Shown piece by piece: positions 10,337-33,155 of a DNA stretch of 64,000 nt. Both the position numbers and the translations under genes were made by a program. The DNA is taken from positions 49,104 to 113,103 of the forward strand of contig VXCM01003131.1 of assembly GCA_014773175.1 (NCBI GenBank), written 5' to 3'. The notes below the pieces were generated by a model. It was not told the DNA's origin. It saw only the letters and a program-made list of their open reading frames with translations, and did no database searches. The DNA is from Lucifuga dentata. Lineage: Eukaryota > Chordata > Actinopteri > Ophidiiformes > Bythitidae. The stretch's first letter is position 1; the number at the start of each line of letters is the position of its first letter.

Positions 10337-12710
10337 AGTATATATACAGTAGTACATAGACATGCATGCACCCATATACACACAAAACTACAAACATATT
10401 TAGAAGCAGACACAAAACCATGTATTTACCTATACTGTATATTGTACAAGTACAGCATATGGTATAGATAAGGGGGGCACCTATTTTATATGTCAGATTT
10501 ACATATATTTAGGGAGCACAATCCAGCATGTTTAAAAGCTTTTGTGACTGTAGAGGGCGCTGTGCAAAGTCAGGAAAACTGACTTCAATGACATTGCTTC
10601 ATTCCTAGAAATCTGGGCTGCTAAAAAAGAACTGAATGATGTTCCTCAAGACCAATGAACTGAATCTGATGTGTAAAATGGGTGGAATCCCCCTTTAATG
10701 ATAACTTTACACAATCTGTACATCAGTACTGGGATGACATAAAAGTACTAATTACAGGAAAGAATGGTTTATACACACTGATTGTCCATCCCTGGTATAG
10801 AATCTAAATTCCCCTGCATGACTAAAGGTCTTTCTACAGCTCATGCATGAGAGCCAGCAAAGTTCAAAGTGATGTTACTCAGATAGTTTTGTCCCTAGAT
10901 ACATGAATCAGGAATCAGCAGCTCAGGAATGTTTGATTCCTCTTTCTTCAGGCTGTTTATGTCTTGGCTGCATGTTACATCAATGCATTTTTCAGCAGAG
11001 ATGACCGGTGGATAATAAGCGGGAATGTGTCTCTATGGTGGGGTTCAGAATGAAGGTACAAAGATACAAATTACACTACACACATGGCAGCACATTCACA
11101 GTCACGAATATGATATGTAATTGAGGTGATCTGTAGTATGCCAGGTTTTCATTTGAACTTTAGTTTCAGAGGCTATATTTCACTGCCTCCTTTTGATTGC
11201 AGGAGGAGGAGGAACTATCAGTGAAATGATTTGCTGTAAATGAAAATCAGCACTTCATAAATATATGAACAAAAGCTTACCCTTATTCATGCCACAGAAA
11301 AGGTTTCCCTTAAATTTATGGCTCAGAAAATAACTACTTAGAGATGTGATGGAGGAGTGCATGTGACTCTTATGACCCTGTTATTTAGTTTGTGATGAGG
11401 GCTTTGTCTGCCATTTGCAGGTGATCCAGAAAAGAGAACACTCTGAAGTGGATTTCTTAACTGCATGGAAATAAAACTTTGTTGCTTAGCAACCGTAATC
11501 ATGCTGCAAGGATTGTTTTTCCAAAACGTCTTTACTGCCTATTCAGAAAAAAAGTTTGTGATGAGCAGCAGTTGTGTCATCATTTAAATGGTCTCTGCTA
11601 TGTTTCAGCCAAATGTTTAAAATGTTTTTAAAGAAGGACATATTTGCACCAAAAGCTGAATCTCGACACAATTAATGCAATCCTGATGATGGATCAAATT
11701 AGAAATGATTATGGCATCAACCAAGAATTAAACAGTATGCAGATTATGTTGCTGTGTAGTTGGAAATTCAGTCAGAGATGACTTTGCAATACGTGTTTTG
11801 TGTTTAATCAGAATATTTGGCATTATGAAGCCATTTAAAGCCATTTTTTGCAATGACTTGTCATTGAATTTGGCTTTTCTTTGCCACCTAAAAAACTCCA
11901 GCTAATGTCCTGAAACATATGACCAGTAATTCTGAATGATCCCTTTCAGAGTTTACTGCCCCTCCTCTCTCATGACAACATCTCTAAATACAGAAATGAC
12001 ATATTCAGCCCACAGCTGTTTGATTGCCTCATGTATTTTTGGAAGCAGATGTTTGAGATGCCAGTCCAGGGGGATTCTTCTCACCCTTTTTTTTTTTTTT
12101 TTTTTTAAATATAAGCTCATCTCTTTCATCTAGCTCCTGTTTTTGATGGTTCTGCTGGGGTGAGACATGAATTGATATGAAGATCCTTCCTTGACCACAG
12201 CCACCTAAAACCTCCATGGTATTTCCTTTTCTGTGCACTTTGCCATGTGTTTGCTCATTTAAAATGAGTGGAGAGTCTTCCATGGTCAGTGTAAAGCTTT
12301 AAATTCCTCTGATCAGTTTTATGAGCCTTTAGGAGAAATGCCAAATCCCTGTGATGTTTTGTTATGAAAATAATATTGAAAGCAGAAAAAGTATGTTATT
12401 GATTAATTTAATATTGATCCTACTGAAAAAATTGGTATCAGGCTTAAAAAAACAAAACAAAAATATTAGTCCAAACTTAGTCTCAGCTGAGTCCTGTAAA
12501 TATGACATAATTGTATTCGTATTGTATATAGCGACAAGTTTTTTACTTTCTGCTGTTGTTTGGAAAGACATACAATAGCTGTAAATTAACATAACAGTGA
12601 TACAGGTCTTCGCATAGATTGCACAGGACAGGAAAAGTCAAAACAAATGACTGAAGAGGCGTAGACATAAGCATTCAATAAACATGAATTTTGGCAACAT
12701 GAATATTCTT
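10331..12710. other. Intergenic, no gene seen
   Basis: 2.4 kb of AT-rich sequence. It contains a partial CTCF-like GTAGAGGGCGCTG near 10550 and a T run near 12088-12107. No coding exon or known element is recognised. Confidence 0.4.
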
Positions 12711-12875
12711 TGGGCGGCACGGATCAGTGGTTAACACTGCTGCCTCATTGCAAGAATATTCTGGATTCAAATCTGTTTGGGGTCATTATGTGCAGAGTTT
12801 TCCAGTTTCCTCCCATAGTTCAACAACATGCAGGTTAGCTGAACTGGAAATTCTAAATTGCCTGTAGAGTGCCTC
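12711..12875 (+). mobile_element. DANA-like tRNA-derived SINE remnant
   Basis: The sequence starts GGGCGGCACGGATCAGTGG, passes a degraded promoter box B (GGATTCAAATC) and continues with TTTCCTCCCATAGTTCAA and CTAAATTGCCTGTAG. This matches the order of blocks in fish DANA/V-SINE-type elements. It is clearly diverged and both Pol III boxes are damaged. Confidence 0.65.
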
Positions 12876-13591
12876 CTGCAGCACTCAGGTAGGTAGTGAA
12901 TGCTGAGAAATCAGCACCAGTGCAGAGGCACTGCTGGAGAGTTTTGTTGTCCACTTCTATTCCCTTAATATGGAGAACCCTCCACAGGAAGGGTCATGAC
13001 ATAACATATAGATTCTCAGTCTTTTTCACTCAGTATTCATCAAATGAAAACTGAGTTCATTATTTTCACAAAGGTTCTCAGGCTGAGTGAGCTCATGACC
13101 AATTGCTTTCATTTAATTGGCTTTGTGAGCTTCAGGCAAAACAGTTTCATTTGTTTGCATCCTTGTCTGGTGGAGAGTTTTGACATCTTCCACATGTACT
13201 TGAACCTGAGATGCAGCTATAGATTCAGCTGACTTCTGTTTGCTTATTCACTTGTTGCAAGATGTTTTTATTTTACTATTGATAAATTTGCTGACTAATT
13301 TTAGGCATTAGGTGAACATAAAATACAGTATCTACCCTAGGAGGCTGTAAGAGGGGCATACTGTCCACGTTTCCATGTTGTTATTGTGCTTCAGAAGTCT
13401 ATTTGGCAAACTTTAAAATACTTTAATGTGCAAAAAAACACAGTGATCCATTTCTATTCTCCCTTGCTGCAGCAGCACTGTGCACACTGTGACAATGAAC
13501 CGTTTCAATTACAATGTCCTTAAGGGCCCCCTTCTGAGAAGCCTCTATGATTGCTGTGCCTGAACAGGTGTGTAGGGAGTAAATTCACGTT
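12876..13591. other. No gene seen
   Basis: Intergenic AT-rich sequence with short open frames only. Confidence 0.4.
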
Positions 13592-13785
13592 ACATGAAGT
13601 AAAGGACTAATCCAACATTAAGCTTTTAGGGCAGGTCAGGACCTGTGGGTTTGTCTTACTGGATGTATTTCCATAGGTGGTAACCTCAAGTTTTGTTACT
13701 TAAATGATGTGCAACACATGTATTACACTATAAAACATAGGGAAAATAACAAAACACAGAACAAATATCCACTTGACACATTTTA
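13592..13785 (+). repeat. Interspersed repeat, sister of 58722-58950
   Basis: Shared ordered blocks with the second copy: GTAAAGGACTAATC, GGACCTGTGGGTTTGTC, AACCTCAAGTTTTG, TATTACACTATAAAA, GGGAAAATAACAAAA and AAATATCCACTT. The copies are diverged and I do not recognise the family. This copy lacks the palindrome seen in the other one. Confidence 0.55.
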
Positions 13786-15284
13786 TGACAGATTAAAATA
13801 CTCTGAATTGAGTAATATGTCTAGTTTGTTTTTTCTCTCCATAAATACACCTTTAAAAACACATCTACTCCACGCAAACCACACAAAAAGAACCAGGCAG
13901 TGTGCCAGACCTACTAGCTTTTCTAAGTGTATCCATTATGTTTTCAGGGTAAATTAATTGAAATACTATACCCATTTCAATAGATCACATTCTATGGCTA
14001 TTTAGTATTTTGAAGGACAGCAGAAGTAGCAAGTTTTAACAAGACTTAATCTGACACCTGTTGACATTCTTTCAGCTTCTCCCCTAAAGTACTTATCAGC
14101 ATAAAGAGAAACCTTCCTCCGTCAATGGTAGAGGCAACATGGAAGTACATTTTGTTGTGTCTTTAGGCTTTTATCTAAAGGAGACAAAAAAAGAATCATT
14201 CTGGTGCTTCTTGTTATCTTTTCATGTAATCTACTTCTGGAGCTTTTTGTCAGGCTGCCACCCAGGTGCTATGTTGTTTAAAGTTGTTGCATTGAACGTC
14301 AATGCAACATTCCAGCTGCTTCTGAGACTACACCGTGTAAAAATGATCTCAGAAAGTATAGCAGCCCGTAAGCTTTAATGCAATTAATTAATGCTGCCTT
14401 GGGTGAGATTTTTATCTGGAAGAATGACCCACTGCCCTAAAGTTGCCTCTGGATGCTGAAGTAAATGACTAAATGTTGTAATAACTGTCATAAATTTACT
14501 AGAGAACAATAAAAGTCTTGATTTTTCTTTCCTTAGTTCGGTGTGGGTCAGTGGCAAATCTGCAAAGCAGCAAACTGGAAAAGTGACATGGCAAATCAGA
14601 GTGATCACCAGGGTCGAGCTGAGGTGATGAGAATAAAGAACGCCTCTGTTAGGAGTCTGAATACCCAGCAGACAGCTGGGCACAGCTGAGATTATCTGGC
14701 CCAATCTAACGTCATCCAACTGCATCCAAGACAAGACAAAAACAACTCACTTTCCAAAGCTTAAAAAAAAATAAAATAAATGAAAGTCGAATAAGAAGAC
14801 GTCGAGACAGGAAAAGAGGCAGACAGGAAGAACTGAGCAAAAAGGCCGTTATCACTTTTAACATGTAGAGGCAGAACTAAACAGATATCGCTGTGGTAGA
14901 TATGGAAGCTATGAAAGTGAAATAATCTCTGTTTTGAAGAATGTTCAGAAGCCTGTCATCAACAAAGACAGCAGCAACTTTTTTTTTAAAATTGAACTTT
15001 CATAGAGAACATTTTCAAACACTTTACACACCTTTACCAAAGCGATAATAACAACTTGACAAAATTTTATAATTACTGTAATAAACTATCCATCTTATCC
15101 CCAAACAGTGACAAAACCAAAACCTGCTAAATTAAATGCTGAAAATTAAGTACAACCCTATTATCTCATCAAGGGGTTCATGCATTGGAAAACAAATCTG
15201 TTTAACATCTTTGATACAAAGGATAGTTTTTTCTTTATAATTTCTGTATTACGCTTAATGGACAATACGCCCCTCCCAAAGATA
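13786..15284. other. Intergenic, no gene seen
   Basis: Contains a 116-codon minus-strand open frame (14384-14734) with no recognisable domain. Nothing else is supported. Confidence 0.35.

Positions 15285-15320
<36 letters not shown>
15285..15320. repeat. Poly(A) tract, 36 bases
   Basis: Homopolymer with no recognisable retroposon body beside it. Length is unreliable in assemblies. Confidence 0.9.
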
Positions 15321-15322
<2 letters not shown>

Positions 15323-16013
15323 AATGGAGTCACAGCTTGACATATTTAACAGATATTTTGCTCTATGCTCTATGCTTCCATTTTTAACACATTGCATATG
15401 TTCAGAAGTGCTGCATAAATGTTGTCATGGTAACAAGAATGATGATGGTGCTGTAAATTGATGCTCCACTGGGCATGTGAAAGTTGTAGCTACTTACTTA
15501 AGCTGTAGATTTGTTGGCATTATATAAAATATTCTTACAAAATATGATGTATTGTTGGAATAGAATCCTAAAATGTAGAAAATTTGACATTTAAGTGTAT
15601 TTTTTCAACTAATATTCCATAATGCGTTAATAAAACTACACTTTTCTTGTCTTCAAATACTGAAATTTTGCTTTCTGAATTTTTAATTTTCTAACTGAAA
15701 CATAACACATGGCTCTGTGTGTCTCCATTAACTGAATAGTATCTGTTTGGAAAAACCTGTTTGTCAGTTTGAAGAGCAGCACTTAATTTGCAGAAATGTA
15801 CAAAGTGTGCTCTGATTTTCACAGTCAGACTGTACAGTATGTGCAGAATAGTGTAAACTGGCCTAATGCATAGATGCTTGTGTGTATGTGTCCATACATA
15901 TATTTTTGTATTGTTGCATACATATTGGTTACCAGTCTGCTTTTGTCCGTGTGTGGGAGAATATGCACACATGCATGTAGTTCCCTGTGTGCAAAGTAAA
16001 GTAAGTTCCGCTG
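15321..16013. other. No gene seen
   Basis: AT-rich spacer with no coding or repeat signal that I can name. Confidence 0.4.
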
Positions 16014-16103
16014 TAGCGCACTATGGGAACCAGAAGGGTTCCCATAGTGCGCTATTATAGTGCGCTATAATAGTGCGCTATTAGTGTCCCTTCTGGGACA
16101 CTA
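16014..16103. repeat. Cluster of perfect hairpins
   Basis: An 18-bp perfect inverted repeat (16014-16031 and 16037-16054, left arm TAGCGCACTATGGGAACC) has a 5-nt loop AGAAG. Two AGTGCGCTAT repeats follow, then a second hairpin TAGTGTCCC/GGGACACTA (16082-16090 and 16095-16103) with loop TTCT. The right side continues to AGAGGGGTTAA at about 16131-16141, which could be a transposon end, so this may be the folded terminus of an unrecognised element. Confidence 0.85.
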
Positions 16104-17014
16104 TGGTAACTGACGCACTAATGCGGGTGCAGAGGGGTTAAAACAACAGCAGTGTGAATGCCCAGCAGTGACACAAGAAAATAGCACACAAAGCCTCATA
16201 GATTCCACCTCTCAGGGCCCAAAGCCCAAAGTTTATGACAGCATGAGAGTCAGGCACCGTGCTTCAGCTCAGATTTCATAGCCACAAACTATTTCTGACA
16301 CTGACAATATAGACATGGGAAAGCAGCATTGGCGAATGCAGTTTGTGTATTTTTTTTTTTTTTTTTTTTTNTTTTTTTTTTTTTTTTTTTATGTAGGTGA
16401 GTGGCTTTGCCTTTAAAATAATGTGAAGATGTTTTATACAAACACAGGGAAATAGATGCAAGGGAAAGAATCATACTGTTCTGTAACTGACAAATTCTAT
16501 CGGTCAAAGGTCATTTGAGGAGATTTTTTTTTTATTTGTCATTTGATGCTGAAGTGTCATTCGTGATTTTTTTAAAAAATACAATATAAAAATAAAGTGA
16601 AAATGTTTATAGCAAACATATTTCTGTAGCAACAATACATACAAAAAGAATAATGCTGATCGACTTCCTCTTCCTTCAGATTTAAAATGTACAGTAAATG
16701 TTCCCTCTCCATTGCAAAATTGTGTCATTACATTTTCTATTCTTATAAGTCATTTAGCACTGGATCTTGAAATATTCATCTGTAAAATTCACAAAGTTAG
16801 CAAAAAGCACTAATTTAGGTGAGATTTTTTTCATTTTCCATGTGTTTTCGGTGCAAATCATCTGACCAGACTCATTATTTTATCAAGTATTACCCAAATG
16901 ATTTCAATATTCTTGAAGCAGTGATGCTGCGTTAAAACAAATCGCCTTGACCACTTTCAAAAAAAAAAAAAAAAAAAAAAAATCTTCTAACAATATTTTA
17001 AGACTGATACAAGC
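16104..17014. other. Intergenic with homopolymer join
   Basis: Holds a T run of about 40 split by an N at 16371 (assembly join) and an A run near 16960-16982. No gene is seen. Confidence 0.45.
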
Positions 17015-17676
17015 TTAAAGGATCATACCGGCCATTTTGCATGTTTGAGTCTAATATAATATATTCAATTTTCATGCACGTAACGTTCCTGACAATCATT
17101 TCCCAAAGCATACTACTGGAACAGTGAATTAAAAATGTTTTTCCTACCTTCCATACTGTCATTGGTTCCAGTTCCTTCTGGTAAACTATTAAAATCAACT
17201 TATTGATACTTGAAATGTTCTCAGGATAAGTAATCCATCATCGCAAACAAGATGTGTATTCAGGTTTTTTTTCCAAGTTTTGTAATTTTAGCATTTAAGT
17301 GCAATAAAAAGCGCAGTGTGAATGTATGTCTCCACTGGGGAATACAGTCCCAAAAGAAGACCTACATTTATCAAAAAATTTAAATGACTATATGACTTCA
17401 TAAGGCTGTGTAACTATTAGCAGGCAAAACATCGATTTTTAAGGTGGGTGCATTGCTTGAATATTTGATTTTGANACTATTAGCAGGCAAAACATCGATT
17501 TTTAAGGTGGGTGCATTGCTTGAATATTTGATTTTGAAAGATAAAGAGGTTTTGCAAAATATCAGGAAAGCTGAAATTCAGTTTTATCTTTGGGAAATGA
17601 TTGTCAGTAACCTTACGTGTATGAAAATTGAATATATTAGGCTCAAACATGCAAAATGGGTGGTATGGTCCTTTAA
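17015..17676. mobile_element. TTAA-flanked MITE, copy B
   Basis: Intact TTAA on both sides (17015-17018 and 17673-17676). The left terminal repeat begins AGGATCATACCGG and the right ends GGTATGGTCCT. Its interior is the reverse complement of copy A, so it is inserted in the opposite orientation. A 62-bp duplication around the N at 17475 inflates it; the true length is near 600 bp, close to copy A. Confidence 0.82.
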
Positions 17677-18287
17677 ATATCTGTTATTTCAGTGTGTAAT
17701 GTCTTTGTATATCTGGTCTGTGGCTCTTAGCTACACTAAGAAGTTTCAGTATCGTCTAAATTCCTATCCCATATTTGGATAACAGAAAACAAATAACTTA
17801 TGGTGCATTTCATTCATACACAATTCAAATTCACAACTTGCTGGAGGCCTCGGAAGGAGCAATAATGATAACTGCAGTATAAAACGTAATGTGGATAATA
17901 TGGTAATAATGTATTTGCCTTGGGGATAAAAAAAAAAAGACCAGAAATGAAGAGAAAAGGCTAATTAGTTTCCTTAAGTCACAGCTGGGCTAATTGAAAA
18001 ATTAAACATAATAAACTCTCACACAGTATTTTCTGCAGACAACAGAACATAAATTACCTCAGTGACTTATGGCATAAATGAGACTATTTATGCAGACTGT
18101 TTAAACAGTTTAAGCATTATTTGATGATGAGCACATAAAGCTCCTGTGTCTTGTAAAAGGGAATTTTGCAGGACACAACACTGTCATGGCAATCAAATTT
18201 AATTCACTACAATTTACTATAATTAATTTACTCTATTTGTGGCTCAGTAACTACAGTATTTGGCCATCTGCCAGCCTTCAGGCATGA
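17677..18287. other. 3' flank of GASK1B
   Basis: Presumed 3' untranslated and downstream sequence of the minus-strand gene. I did not find a clear minus-strand AATAAA close to the stop, so the transcript end is unknown. Confidence 0.35.
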
Positions 18288-21913
<3,626 letters not shown>

Positions 21914-22194
21914 TGGAATTTATATCACCACCATGGTTATCTCTGCGTCTTTTCGTGCCAAACTCAAACCAGGGAGGAGCACACAACTTCTGAAAGTTAT
22001 TTCGAAATGTTAGAACTGTGGCCATCTGCAGAGACAACTACAGCGGATGGATCGCCGGAAACACCCTCCAGTCCAGTATAAAGCAACGTGAACTTTCCTC
22101 TTTACAAACAAACAAACAAAAAAAAAAAACCAAAAAAAAACCAATCCTTCCTCCTTCCTCAAGCTAATGNAAAAAAAAAAAAAAAAAAAAAAAA

Positions 22195-22196
<2 letters not shown>

Positions 22197-22229
<33 letters not shown>
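22197..22229. repeat. (AAT)n microsatellite
   Basis: About 11 AAT units directly after a poly(A) run that is split by an assembly N at 22170. Confidence 0.93.
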
Positions 22230-22230
<1 letters not shown>

Positions 22231-22833
22231 GAAAAAGGAAAAATAAAGTGGGATTTCAGTGCAAAATATTTGGATACTTGTGTGCTGAAAGAGTGCTAAA
22301 TCAGTCCTATTTAAAAAAAAAACTTGTGCACATCTCTCATCTGTGTATGAATATTAGATTATTTCAGGGAGGGATATTATAGCAATAAAATTGCAGGAAA
22401 AAAAGTCCACAAAAGATGGTGACCTCTGCAGAGATTACAGAACAGTCTTTTTTAGAGGCTCTGAGGAGAATGTATTGGTGAAGCTGATTCATTTCTACTT
22501 AAATTTGAAAAATTGAAACTGAATTTGATCCATTAAGTCATATATTTTTGGCAACATCTGCTGGGCTGTCTCTTTGATTCTTAATTGAAGTGACATGGTG
22601 GAGAATAGAACAGAATCAGGTGGAACTTGGGGACAGCATAAAGGAAACACTTAACAACAGGAAACAAATGTTACTTCCTCTGATGATGGAAAATAGTCTA
22701 CACAGAAGCACATTCGTGACAGGATTTCCTAACCTGACAAACACAGGTTTAAATATAGAACTACTGTGTTTTTAACAGATGACAGGCTGATCTGATACTA
22801 ACTTCTGAATAAGTCATCCTCAGCATGTTGCTC

Positions 22834-22902
<69 letters not shown>
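22834..22902. repeat. (CTAT)n microsatellite
   Basis: About 17 CTAT units, within 200-260 bp upstream of the TMEM144 start codon. Confidence 0.97.
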
Positions 22903-23095
22903 CGTATTTTATTTTCTGCTGATTCAAATGACTCATCTTCCTGTTTTCCAGCCTTGATTGTCAGGCTGAGTAATTAGATAATTAACAGCACCTGGCTGAG
23001 CTTTTCACTACTGCTGATGCACATGTCCTGGTGCAACAGTAGTTTTTAATACTGTGGATTGGTTGTATCACAGAAAACAAATCTCTAGTTTTAAC

Positions 23096-29708
<6,613 letters not shown>

Positions 29709-31315
29709 TAGTGCAAATCTCTGTCCACTGAAAATATATTTTCACATCTTCCTCCACACTTTGATAACAGTGTCTTCCATTGACAGAAAATCAATACCGT
29801 TGGTTTTAAAAACCCCATGAGATAAATTCAAATGCATGGTGGTCTAGATAAAAGCAAGGCTTCCTCTGTTGGCTTAACTGATGTGGCATTTTGGAGAAAC
29901 TCTGAGCAAACAGTAGATGGCAGTGTCACATGGGAGCACCACTCATCATGATGTCTGGATGGAGGAGATTGATTGGGGAACTTTGATGCTTGTCCATGTA
30001 TTTGAAGTTGCACAATATGCTAATACTGTCACGTTTTGTGCAGAACAGAGGGACTCATAACGTGCACTTAAATTTCTACCTTACAAACTTGGTGGTTGTT
30101 TGTGTGACACTTCAGATAACTCTCTATTCCTGACATGTCCAGCTATTAAAATTGATAATGTAGAAGTTGTCAGTTCTTTCTATATTTTTCTTTGTGGGCA
30201 GGATGATAATTACTGTGATCATTTTCTGCCCATCACAAGAGGCTTCAGTAATTATAAACTATGTCTCGTGTCCTATTGAGAAGATATCAAAGAATCACTG
30301 AACTGTCCACAAATGGGGTTTGAATACAAAAACTGGCAGAGATTTAAAAGCAATGTGGTTATTTCTCAGTTCATGAGCATGAAGATGAAAGTGTTTTTCA
30401 GTGCATGTGATGTGCGGGGATTGTGCACTGATTGAGTTTTGATGGTTCAGCTTCAAGTAAGAGCAGATGGTAATATCACAAAATTAGCAAATCCATCATT
30501 CCAAATACACTGTATCCCCTAGTGGTGCTAGTTGATGGAAGCAACCCAAAAACATATGGGAGGGAGAGAAGGCTGAAACCTACAGTAGATATGATCTGTT
30601 AATTTACCTTTTCTAGACAAATTTATATGGAGAAAATGTTCATTTTAGCACTATCCAAACCAGAGTTGAGGCCAGCAACAAAAACAGATGGTCATTAACA
30701 TGGAACATTGTTTTGTAATGATAGAATAATGTGCTTTTTAAAATAAGTTTCAAGGATTGTTATGATAATGATAATATAATAATAATGATAATACTCCAAC
30801 TCCAACTCCAGAATAATGATAATACTCCAACATGTATATCTTTTTTACCATATAAATTTCAGGTATATTCAGGAGTTTATTATAGGTGAAAATAACTAAA
30901 TACAAGTTACTGCACAAAAACTTTGAGGCAGGTTCTAGATTTTAAAACCACTGCTTTTCAATTCTTCCATTTCGGAAGAAGTGTCCTTTTTAAAACCAAT
31001 TTTATTGCATTTATGGTTCAGTAAAGCAAGAAACAGTAGTAATTCAGTAGGGTCAAAAGAAGAAATTAGATTTTTCAAGCTCCCAAGCTGGTTAGAACCA
31101 AGCTTGCCTTGGGTATCTCAACCAAATCAGCTGATCCTCTAGAGAAGTCTTTAAATTTTATGGGTTTTTTTTTTTTTTGTAATGATTAACGTCACTATAT
31201 TTGAATTGATACTTTACACTGCTCATGGGGGAGGAGACTCAGTTTAGGTGTTCTGTCCATCAGGCATCGTATTGTCTGCGTACCTAAAGGCTTGCTATAT
31301 TATTTCAGTGTCATC
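29709..31315 (+). other. TMEM144 3' UTR and downstream spacer
   Basis: A candidate ATTAAA polyadenylation signal lies at 30145-30150, about 440 bases after the stop. Beyond it the sequence is AT-rich with a short ATAATGATAATACTCCAAC repeat near 30775-30830. No other gene is seen. Confidence 0.4.
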
Positions 31316-31877
31316 TTAAAGCACCACACTGGTGGTTTTGCATGTTTGAGCCCACTATGTACAGTGTGCATAAGCATTATATTACTGGCACCCATTTCCC
31401 AAAATATAGAGCACTAGAACAGTAACTTTTAGAATTATTTTTTCCTACCTTCCATACTGCCTTCGATTTCAGTTCATTCCAGTATGCCTTTACAATCAAC
31501 TTGTGGAGACTTGAAACATGCTTGAGGTAAATAATTCATTACAACAAACACAAAGTCTATTAAATTTTTTGTGGAAGTAAAATTATTTAACTGATCCAAC
31601 ATGGAGATGTACAGAAAAAAAATTTATTTCTCCACCAGGGAATATAGTCCCATGCAAGAGAAGATAGCTTTTACCCAGAAATTAAAATGATGTCTCTTCT
31701 ACATCCAGATGTACTGTATGTGTTAGCAGGTGAAACATTGAATTTTAATTATCTTCATGTTTGATTTTGAAAGATTAGGGTTTTGGCAAAATAACAGGAA
31801 AAATAAAATATGGTTTTATGTTTTTGGAAAGTGGTTATTGGGCTTAAACATTTAAAATCACCTATATTGTCCTTTGA
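31316..31877. mobile_element. TTAA-flanked MITE, copy C
   Basis: Left flank TTAA (31316-31319) followed by AGCACCACACTGG; the right end reads TTGTCCT then TTGA, a mutated TTAA. The interior follows copy B, so orientation is the same as B. It is more diverged than A and B, so probably older. Confidence 0.75.
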
Positions 31878-32344
31878 GGCTTACGTGTTTACGCAGAATC
31901 TAAATTAATCCATAAGAAGATCTAGGCAAAACATGAAGTGGGATTTCAGAATTCACTTTTAAAATTCTCCTCTTAATTAGAACATCTTAGGGTCAGATCC
32001 AGCTTGATGTCTTCCCACACACAAACAAAGATGCCTTCAATTTTGCCTGATGCCTTTGTCTTTGTCCTCAGGTGAGGCATGAAATTAAACTAGACTGCTG
32101 TTAAAAACCACAGCTGTGCTGTGTGAGTTCTCAGTGAAGATCTCCTGGGTATGGAAAAGAAGAAAAAAAGATTTGTTATAAAGAGGTTATGCTGGATTAT
32201 CAGAGAATCCCATCCCTTTAGTGATGTAAATCTTCCATACAGAGTGAAATGCTTTATCAGCCTGTTAAATCATATTCAATTCCAGAAACAAAATTAAAGC
32301 ATGTGCAGGAAAACAAATCAGATCATAAAGATTTGAATTTAAAT

Positions 32345-32600
32345 CAATGCTGAATTTAAAGCCACAAATTCAAATTGCAAAATTCAAGTTGCGTATATTC
32401 AAAATGCAATATTCAGGTTGCTCAAATTCAGTTTGGAAAAAATTNAATTCAAGTTGCGTATATTCAAAATGCAATATTCAGGTTGCTCAAATTCAGTTTG
32501 GAAAAAATTCAGATTGAAAAAATTCAGTTTGAAAAAATTTGGTTTGAAAAAATTCAGAAAGAATTCAGATAGAAAGAATTCAAGTAGAACATCTGGGATA
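32345..32600. repeat. ATTCA-rich short-period repeat, copy 1
   Basis: Begins GATCATAAAGATTTG, then many ATTCARRTTG-type units at about 15-16 bp spacing. A second copy with the same start and order occurs at 47566-47725, so this is an interspersed element with internal short repeats. The middle is inflated by a 64-bp assembly duplication around the N at 32445. Confidence 0.65.
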
Positions 32601-33155
32601 CCAAGGAAGCTAGTCTCGCAGCTACTGATATCCCACAGACACGAATTAACAGTACCTATATCCTTCCATATTTAAATGCAGTTTAATTATACATTAACAG
32701 CAATAAAGTGGAATAACACTATAATTAACATGTTTTCACCATTTGTGTGTGTAATTAATGTGTTATCACTACAGCTGTGTAATAGGAAATGTATCCACCA
32801 TGGTTATCGGGAAAGTCTTTAAAAAATGTCAGTGAGCTAAGTGTGCTTTTGCATTGAAATCTACAATTAAAATACTTTTACTTGTTGGCATATAACATTT
32901 TTTTACTTTGACAAGGATCACCTCGCCAACATACTACAAGAGCCCCTTACCTATTTATATAATCCCATTTAGATTGTAATGTATGCATTTGCTTATGAAT
33001 CTATGTAAGTTTTTATACATACTGTAAATCTATAGCTTTTGAGGTATTTATCTTGCATAACTTCTATTACCCTACAACGAGTGGATGAATGTGAAAAGGG
33101 TGCTTATAGCTGTGGAATGTCTTGACATATTAGTTATAGCCCCATATAAGCCATT

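Larger units (their letters stand above)
21914..23095. promoter_or_regulatory. Shared divergent upstream region of GASK1B and TMEM144
   Basis: The two genes are head to head with 1182 bp between start codons, so both 5' untranslated regions and promoters must lie here unless upstream exons sit farther away. No TATA box can be assigned with confidence. The region holds A-rich runs with an N at 22170, an (AAT)n tract at about 22197-22229 and a (CTAT)n array at 22834-22902. Confidence 0.5.

Noticed and set aside
17444..17782. 112-codon frame with a repeated peptide
   Set aside because: The repeated peptide comes from the 62-bp assembly duplication around the N at 17475, inside a MITE.
32375..32675. 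Frames with FSLEKI/KIQFEKI peptide repeats
   Set aside because: They arise from the ATTCA-rich periodic DNA and an assembly duplication, not from a repeat protein.
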